From assembly GCA_029263195.1 (NCBI GenBank), contig JAJCXX010000018.1:1-40482 (forward strand): 40,482 nt of DNA, given 5' to 3'. The position numbers were made by a program, and so were the translations under genes. Origin of the DNA: Acidimicrobiales bacterium. Its GTDB lineage: Bacteria; Actinomycetota; Acidimicrobiia; Acidimicrobiales; Aldehydirespiratoraceae. The notes beneath the pieces are model-generated. The model was given only the letters and a program-made list of their open reading frames with translations, did no database searches and was not told where the DNA came from. Below are positions 24,007 to 31,377 of the stretch, one piece after another (position 1 is the stretch's first letter; each line of letters begins with the position of its first letter).

Positions 24007-24046
24007 ATCGATCTACTTGATCGATTCAGTCCTTAATCGATACAGT
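24007..24046 (-). promoter_or_regulatory. Candidate LacI-type operator array
   Basis: Three ATCGAT cores occur within 35 bp (24007, 24020 and 24036). The first two form the perfect inverted repeat ATCGATC-TACTT-GATCGAT (24007-24025). In addition CTTGATCGATTCAGT (24016-24030) and CTTAATCGATACAGT (24032-24046) are 13/15 identical direct repeats 16 bp apart. LacI-family operators are palindromes with a central CpG, as here. The array precedes the operon that encodes the LacI protein. Confidence 0.55.
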
Positions 24047-24098
24047 ACTCGAGTTCGACACGGATCAGAGGTGGCATAGGTCACGCCGCACCGTGACT

Positions 24099-25151
24099 TC
24101 AACCAACGGGGTCGGAGCGCTTCCTTATCCAATGCGACGGCTCATCGGAGATCAGCTCGCGCAACCCGCAGACTGCGTTGTCGTAGTTGACCCGCCATCC
24201 TCGATACGAACGCCAGGCGCCGTCGCGCTCCACGCCCATGGCGATGCCGCGAGAGTCGAGTTCATCCAACACTCGCTCGAAGTCCTTGCGTGAGACGGAA
24301 AGATCACCGGCTGTGCTGGGGTCGCGCTCGTCCTCGATCCCGTAGAAATCCGCGATCGCCCGCAACGCCAGATATCCCGAACGGATCATGGTGTCCGCCT
24401 GACCGGTCCTGGGGACCAGCTCGGTCGCTCGAAGCAGCGCAGCAGTGTCAAGCGCGGCCTCAGCCGCACTGAGCCACGATCGGCCGGCGCGGGCTGACCG
24501 AAAGTAGATCAAGGCCGGGAAGGTGGTGTGGGTCTCACCGAGCTCGACAAACCAGTCTTCCCAGTCGTCCCACCGTTCTCCGACGTGGTGGAGCCGGTCG
24601 ATGGCGTCGAGCCGGGTGATGAACTCCACGGGATCCGGCGGCTCACCCGCTCGGGTCGTCAGACGCCCGACGGCGATCTCGCGCCGCGAGAACGTTGCGT
24701 AGAGGGTGGGAAGAAAGCTGATCATGAGCGCGACGATTGCCAACCCGAGCAGAGCTTCGACAATGGCGACCAATCGCGTTGCCAACGTCGGCGCGGCCAC
24801 GAACCCCAACGTGGTGAGAGACGAGCCCGAGAGTTCGAAGGCATCGGACAGTGACCCGACATCGAGGCCCCAGAAGATCGAGGCGAACGAGACGATCAGT
24901 CCCAACGACCAGGCGAGCGGTAGGGATATCAGCACGGACGGCGCGAATGCCCCCAACACCCGATGGCGACTCGTCGAGGTGGCCATCCGGTCCCCAAGCG
25001 ACTTGCTGACTCGACGGGCCAGCTCGAAGGAGGTGGCCGTCATCCAGACGCGGTCGGGTCGAGGAATGACGACGGTCCGTACCGCTGATATCACGAGCCA
25101 TCCCGCGCTCACGATCCCCGCCAACACTGCTGCGACCTCGACGAGAACCAC
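24099..25151 (-). CDS. Pore-loop (potassium-channel-like) membrane protein
   Basis: The 350-residue protein has an N-terminal helix (about 6-28), a second helix (68-95), a pore-helix and filter-like segment (LSGSSLTTLGF, 107-117) and a third helix (122-152). About 195 cytoplasmic residues follow. The TM-pore-TM arrangement resembles Ion_trans_2 channels, but the usual TVGYG filter is replaced by TTLGF, so selectivity is uncertain. The cytoplasmic part is helical with aromatic-rich segments (WDDWEDWFVELGETH, RSYRGWRVNYDNAV) and no RCK/TrkA nucleotide site. GTG 25151 is the start used. It is divergent from the RraA-like gene and appears monocistronic. Confidence 0.75.
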   Translation of the reverse strand: MVLVEVAAVLAGIVSAGWLVISAVRTVVIPRPDRVWMTATSFELARRVSKSLGDRMATSTSRHRVLGAFAPSVLISLPLAWSLGLIVSFASIFWGLDVGSLSDAFELSGSSLTTLGFVAAPTLATRLVAIVEALLGLAIVALMISFLPTLYATFSRREIAVGRLTTRAGEPPDPVEFITRLDAIDRLHHVGERWDDWEDWFVELGETHTTFPALIYFRSARAGRSWLSAAEAALDTAALLRATELVPRTGQADTMIRSGYLALRAIADFYGIEDERDPSTAGDLSVSRKDFERVLDELDSRGIAMGVERDGAWRSYRGWRVNYDNAVCGLRELISDEPSHWIRKRSDPVG

Positions 25152-25316
25152 GGGGCTCTCAGATTCGGAGTCGAGAAGTGGTTGGGTTCACGATCGTGGG
25201 TAGCCGCAGCTTCGATGATCGTTACACCAGCGTCGTTTCTCGGCAGGGTGTAACGCTGGCGGCGCCACGGTCACCCACCTCCCGTACGAACGATTCCACC
25301 ATCTGAGGAGAGTGCA
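25152..25316. promoter_or_regulatory. Divergent region with interleaved inverted repeats
   Basis: GTTACACC (25221-25228) pairs perfectly with GGTGTAAC (25247-25254), an inverted repeat with an 18-nt spacer. A second short pair, CCAGCG (25227-25232) and CGCTGG (25254-25259), crosses it, so an RNA copy could adopt alternative hairpins or an H-type pseudoknot. The element ends 57 nt before the ATG at 25317, which has an excellent GAGGAG Shine-Dalgarno (25305-25310). It could be a DNA operator or a 5' leader control element for the downstream operon. Confidence 0.45.
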
Positions 25317-25985
25317 ATGCCCGAGCCGCTTGACGGGGCCCCGATCGAGGGCCTGGCCGCAGCAGACGTCGTCGACGCCCTGACGAAGTCCTTCGACCAT
25401 CGTTCACACATCATCGGTCTCGTGTCGCCGGACCCGTCCAAGGTGCTCTTCGGCCCGGCGCTCACGGTCGGTTTCTTGCCGGTCCGCAAGGATCTCATGG
25501 ACCCGCACCGTCACAGTCTCGGACCCGCCATCTACGGGGCGATCGGCGAACGCGACCCGAGCGGGCACGTCCTGGTCATGTCGTCGGGCGGACATCCCGA
25601 AATCTCACTGGGAGGGTCGACGAAGCTCTCCCGAGTGGCCAACCAAGGACTTGCCGGAGCGTTGTGTGATGGCCGCCTTCGAGACTTCGACGAACTCGCT
25701 GCAGCGCCGGGCGCCTTCTACTGCCACGGGGAGGCCATCCGGGGCGGCAACAACATCATCCAACCCTTCATCACCGACGTCCCTGTAGGCGTTGGTGGCG
25801 TGACGATCGTCCCCGGCGATGTGATCTTCGCCGACTCCACCGGCGCCGCGGTCATTCCTGCCGGCGAGGTCGGCCGCATCCTCGAGATGGCACACAAGAT
25901 CAAGGCAATGGCCACGCAGATGCAGTCCATGATCCGAGACGAAGACCCCACCCAGGTGCTGCGCGACGGCAGCAAGGAGGCCTGA
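25317..25985 (+). CDS. RraA-family protein (HMG aldolase/oxaloacetate decarboxylase-like)
   Basis: The 222-residue protein has the RraA/class II 4-hydroxy-4-methyl-2-oxoglutarate (HMG) aldolase fold. Its motif LAGALCDGRLRDFDEL carries the Asp-x2-(Arg)-Asp metal/substrate site, and it has DVVDALTKS near the start, a Gly-rich loop HVLVMSSGGHPE and the closing VTIVPGDVIFADSTGAAVIP. Members cleave or decarboxylate short 2-oxodicarboxylates with a divalent metal, or, in RraA proper, inhibit RNase E. In an operon with a TPP enzyme and a lyase the enzymatic role is favoured. It is the first gene, with a strong Shine-Dalgarno at 25305-25310, followed after 5 bp by the TPP-enzyme gene. Confidence 0.85.
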   Translation: MPEPLDGAPIEGLAAADVVDALTKSFDHRSHIIGLVSPDPSKVLFGPALTVGFLPVRKDLMDPHRHSLGPAIYGAIGERDPSGHVLVMSSGGHPEISLGGSTKLSRVANQGLAGALCDGRLRDFDELAAAPGAFYCHGEAIRGGNNIIQPFITDVPVGVGGVTIVPGDVIFADSTGAAVIPAGEVGRILEMAHKIKAMATQMQSMIRDEDPTQVLRDGSKEA

Positions 25986-25990
25986 CCGCG

Positions 25991-27655
25991 ATGAACACCT
26001 CAGAACAACTCGTAGAAGCTCTGGAGACCGAAGGCGTCTCGTTCGTGTTCGGATACCCCGGAGATGAGAACCTTCCATTCGTCGACGCGGTCGCCGCGTC
26101 TGATCGACTCCGGTTCGTCCTGACCCGGCACGAGGCCGCGGCTGGCTTCATGGCCGCAGCCCATGGCCATCTCACGGGCAAGCTCGCAGTGGCGATGTCG
26201 ACGTTGGGAGCAGGCGCGACGAACCTGGCAACCCCGGTTGCGCACGCCTGGCTCGCCGAGATGCCGATGCTTGTCATCACCGGCCAGAAGCCGATTCTCG
26301 ACAACATGCAGGGCCGCTACCAGCTACTCAACGTCGTTGACCTCATGCGCCCGATCACCAAGATGTCGGCGACGGTCACTTCGCCCGCCGCGCTGCCGGG
26401 ATTGATCGCCGAAGCCATCCATGTGGCCCTCGAATACCCGCAGGGCCCCGTGCATCTGGAGCTCCCTGTCGACATCTCAGCGGAGCCCGCGGGGATCCAT
26501 CCGCTGCTGCCCATCGCGAGCGCACCCCAGCCCGAAGCAGCGCGCGATGCGATCGATACCGCGGCCGAGTTACTCAGGGCGGCCGAGCGTCCCCTCGTGT
26601 TGCTCGGCGCCAGCGCCAACGCTCGCGAGAATGTGCCCGACGCCGTCCGCGATTTCCTCGCTGCGACTGGCATCCCGTTCGTCTGCACGATGATGGGCAA
26701 GGGCGTCGGCGACGAGACGACCCCTCAGTTCCTCGGGTCGGCCGGCATGCCCGGAATGGGGTTTCCTCACTGTGCGATTCAACACAGCGACCTCGTACTC
26801 AGCGTCGGCCACAACGTGATGGAAAAGGCGCCGTTCATAATGGGCCCGGACGATGAACGCCGGGTCATCCATCTCCATGACTCCCCCGCCACTGCCGACA
26901 CCATCTGGTTTCCCCAGCATCAAGTGGTCGGTGACATGGCTCACTCACTTCGGGAACTCACTCGACACCTCGAGGCTCCGGGCCACTGGGAGTTCGACGG
27001 ATACGCCAAGATCCGGGCGGCGGCAGTCGCATCACTCATCTCGGAACCTGATGATCCGACACCGGGACTCGTCAAGCCCCAGCACATCGCCCGAACCATC
27101 CGGTCGGTCCTGGGCCCTCAGGACATCGTCAGCCTCGACAACGGCATCCACAAGCTCTGGATGACCCGCAACTATCCCGCTTTGGCGCCCCGAACGATCT
27201 TGGTCGACTCGGCCCTGGGATCGATGGGACCGGGGGTTCCCGCCGCGATCGCCTCCAAGCTCGTCTACCCCGAGCGTCGCGTCGTAGCGGTTGTTGGTGA
27301 CGGCGGCTTCATGATGACCGGCCAAGAGATCGAGACCGCGGTTCGACTGGGAATCGATCTGTGTGTCGTCATCTTCAACGACAACGGGCTCGGCATGATC
27401 CGCCTCAAGCAACAGATGGAGGGCCACGCAGTCCACGGCGTGGACTTCGCCAACCCAGACATCGTGTCCTATGCCAAGGCGTTCGGTGCGACCGGCTATC
27501 GCGTCGAGGATGTCGACGGCCTCGACCAGGCCTTGCGCCACGCTTTCGAGTCGGGAGGCGTGCACGTGATCGATGTGCCCGTCGACTATCGGGAGAACGC
27601 CAAGCTGATGATGTCGATGAAGATGCTCGACTGCGCGCAGATCCTGGACGCCTAA
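25991..27655 (+). CDS. Thiamine-diphosphate-dependent enzyme, acetolactate-synthase-like
   Basis: The 554-residue protein has the three-domain layout of the acetolactate synthase/benzoylformate decarboxylase superfamily. The N-terminal pyrimidine domain has the activating Glu48 (TRHEAAAGFMAAAHG) and GAGATNLATPVAHAWL. A central domain follows (about 190-330). The C-terminal TPP domain has GDGG at 436-439 and the metal-ligand Asn463 in IFNDNGLG. No regulatory (ilvH-type) subunit is nearby and the gene is away from other ilv genes, so a catabolic or specialised 2-oxoacid decarboxylase or carboligase role is more likely than branched-chain synthesis. AAGGAGG (25974-25980), inside the end of the RraA gene, is its ribosome site. 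Substrate not assignable. Confidence 0.88.
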   Translation: MNTSEQLVEALETEGVSFVFGYPGDENLPFVDAVAASDRLRFVLTRHEAAAGFMAAAHGHLTGKLAVAMSTLGAGATNLATPVAHAWLAEMPMLVITGQKPILDNMQGRYQLLNVVDLMRPITKMSATVTSPAALPGLIAEAIHVALEYPQGPVHLELPVDISAEPAGIHPLLPIASAPQPEAARDAIDTAAELLRAAERPLVLLGASANARENVPDAVRDFLAATGIPFVCTMMGKGVGDETTPQFLGSAGMPGMGFPHCAIQHSDLVLSVGHNVMEKAPFIMGPDDERRVIHLHDSPATADTIWFPQHQVVGDMAHSLRELTRHLEAPGHWEFDGYAKIRAAAVASLISEPDDPTPGLVKPQHIARTIRSVLGPQDIVSLDNGIHKLWMTRNYPALAPRTILVDSALGSMGPGVPAAIASKLVYPERRVVAVVGDGGFMMTGQEIETAVRLGIDLCVVIFNDNGLGMIRLKQQMEGHAVHGVDFANPDIVSYAKAFGATGYRVEDVDGLDQALRHAFESGGVHVIDVPVDYRENAKLMMSMKMLDCAQILDA

Positions 27656-29026
27656 TTGTCCTCACCTGCTGCACTGTCGGCACTGGATTCCGTCGTCAGC
27701 GGTGGCCTCCACACCACCGACAAGCTGCGAGCCGTGCTCGGCGAGCGCGGCCTGCTCGAACGGTTCCTGCAGGTCGAGGTCGCGCTGGCCGCGGCCCAGG
27801 CCGATATCGGCATGATCCCCGCCGAGGCGGCGGCTCAGCTGGCTCGGCTATCGGTAGATGACCTCGACCTCGCCGAACTCGCCGAACGGACGACGGGAGT
27901 CGGTTACCCCGTTGTGGGCCTGGTAGAGCAACTCGCGACGATCGTCCCCGATGGACTCGGTGAGTACGCCCACTGGGGCGCCACCACCCAGGACATCATG
28001 GACACCGCGCTTGTGCTTCAGGTACGCGACGCGCTGGATCTCATCGAGGCTGACCTGGTGTCGCTGGCCTGGGCGCTCTACGAGCTCGCTGGCACCCATC
28101 GGGATACGCCGCTGGTCGGCCGCAGCCAGATGCAACAAGCGCTACCCATCACCGTCGGCTACCGCGCCGCCGGCTGGCTGGCTCCGCTCCTGCGCCACAT
28201 CGAAAGACTCGGCCAACTACGCCCGCGGGTCCAGGCCGTCCAACTCGGTGGAGCAGTGGGGACCCTGGCCTCGATGGCACCGAACGGACTCGCTGTTCGC
28301 GCCAAGATTGCCGAGGACCTGGGCCTGTCCGACCCGTCGATCACCTGGCATTCCGCTCGCGATCGGATCGTCGAGGTCGTCGCGTGGGCGGCTCAGGTCT
28401 CGACGTCGCTCGCCAAGATCGGGCTCGACATAGCGCTGTCCGCCCAGACCGAGATCGGCGAGTTGACTGAAGCCAGCTCCGGCGGACGGGGGGTCTCCAG
28501 CACCATGCCGCACAAACGAAATCCGATTCTGTCGCAACAGCTCATCCGCGCGGCCCGTCTCACTCGTACCCACCTCGACCTCGCCCTCGACGCCGCGGTG
28601 GCAGACCACGACCGAGCCACCGCCGTCTGGTCGCTGGAGTGGAACGCGGTCGCGCCCTCACTGGCCGTCGCTGGCGGAGCCGTGAACGCCGCTGTCGACC
28701 TCATCGACAACCTCGTTGTCGATGCTGCCGCGATGGCCGACAACTTGGAACGCACGGGCGGCCTGATCATGGCCGAGGCCGTCATGATGCGCCTCGCCCC
28801 CAGGCTCGGTCGCCAAGCCGCCCACGACGCGGTGGCCTCCATGGTTGAACGCAGCCTCGCGACCGACACCCCTTTCTCCCAGATCGTCGCTGCCGAGGCA
28901 CCGCAGAACACTGACGCATTGGGCCCAACCCGCTACCTGGGCCACGCCGACAACCAGGTCGACGCGGTGCTGACGGACGCGGCTCGCGTCCTCGCACCCT
29001 TCGGTGAATCACACCACGAATCATGA
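27656..29026 (+). CDS. Fumarase/aspartase-superfamily lyase (PcaB / adenylosuccinate-lyase-like)
   Basis: The 456-residue protein belongs to the superfamily that eliminates fumarate-like products or isomerises muconates. It has the first conserved region HWGATTQDIMDTALVLQ, the second around QMQQALPITVGYR and the signature loop SSTMPHKRNPILSQ at 281-294 with the catalytic Ser pair 281-282. The pattern and length are nearest to 3-carboxy-cis,cis-muconate cycloisomerase (PcaB) and adenylosuccinate lyase. No other protocatechuate gene (pcaGH, pcaC, pcaD) is nearby, so PcaB function is not supported by context. The start is TTG 27656, immediately after the TPP-gene stop; no strong Shine-Dalgarno is seen. 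Substrate unknown. Confidence 0.85.
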   Translation: MSSPAALSALDSVVSGGLHTTDKLRAVLGERGLLERFLQVEVALAAAQADIGMIPAEAAAQLARLSVDDLDLAELAERTTGVGYPVVGLVEQLATIVPDGLGEYAHWGATTQDIMDTALVLQVRDALDLIEADLVSLAWALYELAGTHRDTPLVGRSQMQQALPITVGYRAAGWLAPLLRHIERLGQLRPRVQAVQLGGAVGTLASMAPNGLAVRAKIAEDLGLSDPSITWHSARDRIVEVVAWAAQVSTSLAKIGLDIALSAQTEIGELTEASSGGRGVSSTMPHKRNPILSQQLIRAARLTRTHLDLALDAAVADHDRATAVWSLEWNAVAPSLAVAGGAVNAAVDLIDNLVVDAAAMADNLERTGGLIMAEAVMMRLAPRLGRQAAHDAVASMVERSLATDTPFSQIVAAEAPQNTDALGPTRYLGHADNQVDAVLTDAARVLAPFGESHHES

Positions 29027-29054
29027 AATCCCAAACCCGAAAGGACCCGCTCCA

Positions 29055-29720
29055 ATGAGCACCATCAAAGTCGTCGCCCTCAACTGCACCTTGAAGGCGT
29101 CGCCGGCAGAATCCAACACCGGGGCTCTCCTCGAAAACGTCCTCGGACACCTCGTCGACCTCGGTGCGGAAACCGAGGTCATTCGTGTCGTCGACTACAA
29201 CGTGCCCTTCGGCATCGAATCCGACCTGGGTGACGGCGACGAATGGCCCAAGATCCTCGAGAAGATGACCGAAGCCGACATCATCATCATCGCCACGCCC
29301 ATCTGGTTCGGTGTCCGTGGCTCGGTCGCACAACTCGTCATCGAGCGCCTCGACGGGACATACCGTCAGATCAACCCCGAAACCGGCCAGTTCCCGCTGT
29401 ACGGCAAGGTCGCCGGAGTCGTGGTCACTGGCAACGAGGACGGCGCCCACGACGCGTCGGCCACGACGCTCTACAACCTCAGCCATTTCGGGCTCGTCGT
29501 CCCGCCAAATGTCGACTGCTACTGGGTCGGCGATGCTGGTCCCGGTGCCAGCTACATCGAAGCCGGCGGTGACCGCCACTTGTACACCAACCGCGGCGCA
29601 CGGCTCCTCGCCGAGAACACCTATTTCATGGCCGAGTTGCTAGCCGCCAATCCGATCCCGACCAATCTGGTCGAGGTCCAGGCCAAGGCAATGGCGGATT
29701 CCAGCAGGGCGGACGCATGA
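29055..29720 (+). CDS. NADPH-dependent FMN reductase / flavodoxin-like protein
   Basis: The 221-residue protein has the flavodoxin-like fold of NADPH-dependent FMN reductases. The FMN phosphate loop is ALNCTLKASPAESNTGALL near the N-terminus, the second loop is IIIIATPIWFGVRGSVAQL, and a third FMN-contacting loop is VVVTGNEDGAHDASATTLY. It probably provides reduced flavin or reduces quinones or nitro compounds. ATG 29055 is selected over 29004 because AAGGA lies about 10 nt upstream and the first beta-strand starts at once. It follows the lyase by 28 bp and overlaps the following membrane-protein gene by 4 bp (ATGA). No flavin-dependent monooxygenase partner is found in the operon. Confidence 0.88.
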   Translation: MSTIKVVALNCTLKASPAESNTGALLENVLGHLVDLGAETEVIRVVDYNVPFGIESDLGDGDEWPKILEKMTEADIIIIATPIWFGVRGSVAQLVIERLDGTYRQINPETGQFPLYGKVAGVVVTGNEDGAHDASATTLYNLSHFGLVVPPNVDCYWVGDAGPGASYIEAGGDRHLYTNRGARLLAENTYFMAELLAANPIPTNLVEVQAKAMADSSRADA

Positions 29721-30697
29721 AACCGGCGATCGACCCGGTCGATACAGCGGCCGTCGCGGGAATGCTCCGACCCGCCCAGCCCATCAACGACCACCGGCCC
29801 GCTCCACAACGCCGATTCGGGCCACTCGTCGGCGCCGTCGGGCTGACGTTGGTGGTCATCGCCGCCATCTTCGACTTCGTGCGTGCCGACGAACTCGACA
29901 CCGACCCGACCGGTGCCGCCGAAGCTGGCGCCGTCGCCGACGGTCTCGGTGTATTCGGCATCGGCGCGATCCAGATCGGCATCGCCATTGTGTTGGTCGG
30001 GATCATTGTCAGGCTCTGGGGGCGGGTCGACGCAATTGTCGACTCCATCGCTGGGCTCAGGCAGCGAGCCGCCGGCCAACCGGGCGACTACTTCGTCGCC
30101 GCCGACGGGCCCGCACAATACGACCCACCGGGCCTGTTGCCCATCCACAAGATGGCGTCCCGGCTGTGGGCGCCGATGCTGGCGATGGGCGTCGCCGCGT
30201 TGAGCACCGGTTTGGTCCTCCAACTCGTCCGAGCCTCGAAGACAGCAGGCACCGAAACGTTCCGAGAACTGGCGGCATGGGGCGGCGGCACGATCTTCCT
30301 CGGCGAAGTACTCATTCTCAGCGGAATCAGCTTCCTGCTGGGAACAGTTCTGGCCGCACTTCGCGAAGGCGGCACCCGAGTCCAGCGGGCCGGAGGAATC
30401 AACATCGCCACGCTGCCTTTCCCAGCCACGGCACGAGCCTTCGTCGCGCTGATGATGACCGGCATGATGGCCGGCTTGACCCAATTCGCGCTATCGATCG
30501 TCGTGGCCGCCAAGGCCGACACCCCGGCCAGCTTCATGAGCTGGTCAGTGTGGCTGATCCCGTTCCGCAACGTCGCCGTCGGTCTGCTGCTCGCGGGGAT
30601 CGTCCTGGCGCTCGTGACCATCGCTGATGTGTTGCGCTTCCAGTCGAGCCGTCTTCGCGCCGTTGCCTTCACCCGACCAACCGAAGAACTCCGATGA
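29717..30697 (+). CDS. Six-helix membrane protein, paralogue A of a tandem pair
   Basis: The 326-residue protein has six predicted membrane helices: LVGAVGLTLVVIAAIFDFV and IGAIQIGIAIVLVGIIVRLW in the N-terminal part, then four in the C-terminal ~175 residues. That C-terminal part matches the next gene along its length: RLWAPML/RMWRPMF, ALREGG/VFREGG, TARAFVALMM/TGRAFMMLMM and DVLRFQSSRLR/FVIRFQTVRVR. The N-terminal extension with two helices is unique to this copy. It overlaps the reductase gene (ATGA, 29717-29720) and the next gene (ATGA, 30694-30697), so all are co-translated. No transporter family is recognised; it may form a hetero-oligomer with its paralogue. Confidence 0.8.
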   Translation: MKPAIDPVDTAAVAGMLRPAQPINDHRPAPQRRFGPLVGAVGLTLVVIAAIFDFVRADELDTDPTGAAEAGAVADGLGVFGIGAIQIGIAIVLVGIIVRLWGRVDAIVDSIAGLRQRAAGQPGDYFVAADGPAQYDPPGLLPIHKMASRLWAPMLAMGVAALSTGLVLQLVRASKTAGTETFRELAAWGGGTIFLGEVLILSGISFLLGTVLAALREGGTRVQRAGGINIATLPFPATARAFVALMMTGMMAGLTQFALSIVVAAKADTPASFMSWSVWLIPFRNVAVGLLLAGIVLALVTIADVLRFQSSRLRAVAFTRPTEELR

Positions 30698-31356
30698 CCA
30701 CCACCTCAGACACGACCGTAGGTACACCCCGCAGCGACGAGTTCGCGCTCGAGGCGACGGACGTGGCACAGCCACCCACCGCGGCCCAGAGGGTGGGCGA
30801 CCGGATGTGGCGACCGATGTTCGGACTCGGCCTGACCGGATTTGTGGTCGGGATGGTTCTCGCCTTCGTCCGAGCTGGGGTGGTTTCCGACGGCGATCCC
30901 GCTGACGCCGACCTGATCGCCACCCTTGGACATCTCGTCCCCGGCTTCGTGTTCCTCGGGTTCTTTGGAGTCTTCACCGGCGTCTCGTTCGCGATCGCTC
31001 GCATTCTCGGCGTATTTCGCGAGGGAGGCGGCGAGTTGCAAGAAGACATGGGCGTCCCGGTCCAGACCCTGCGCATGCCTCTCACCGGCCGGGCGTTCAT
31101 GATGTTGATGATGCTCGGAGCGATGACTTCACTGTTCGCAGTAGTCGCGCATTTCATCGTGGCCTTCGCGATTCCAAGTCTTGATCCCGAAGACCTGACA
31201 CGGTCGGCTCAGTGGGGCACCGCGCTGGGTGGGGTGCGCAGAATCGCCGCCGCGACTTACCTGCTCGGCATCTCCCTGGGCCTCGCCACCATCATCTTTG
31301 TCATCCGATTCCAGACCGTGCGTGTTCGCGAACTCGCCGGTACGACACACACCTGA
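30694..31356 (+). CDS. Four-helix membrane protein, paralogue B of a tandem pair
   Basis: The 220-residue protein has a ~35-residue cytoplasmic N-terminus and four predicted helices (MFGLGLTGFVVGMVLAFV; GFVFLGFFGVFTGVSFAIA; FMMLMMLGAMTSLFAVVAHF; AAATYLLGISLGLATIIFVI), ending in a basic RFQTVRVREL tail. It is a shorter duplicate of the preceding gene's C-terminal two-thirds. The conserved REGG loop between helices 2 and 3 and the Arg-Phe-Gln after the last helix are shared by both copies and may matter for function. It ends the operon; a LAL regulator gene converges on it after 21 bp. Function unknown. Confidence 0.8.
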   Translation: MTTTSDTTVGTPRSDEFALEATDVAQPPTAAQRVGDRMWRPMFGLGLTGFVVGMVLAFVRAGVVSDGDPADADLIATLGHLVPGFVFLGFFGVFTGVSFAIARILGVFREGGGELQEDMGVPVQTLRMPLTGRAFMMLMMLGAMTSLFAVVAHFIVAFAIPSLDPEDLTRSAQWGTALGGVRRIAAATYLLGISLGLATIIFVIRFQTVRVRELAGTTHT

Positions 31357-31377
31357 CGCATTGCCCACAGATCGGGA

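Noticed and set aside
27656..29026. Naming the lyase pcaB (protocatechuate pathway)
   Set aside because: The fold and signature fit the superfamily, but no other protocatechuate gene is nearby and the TPP and flavodoxin partners do not belong to that pathway.
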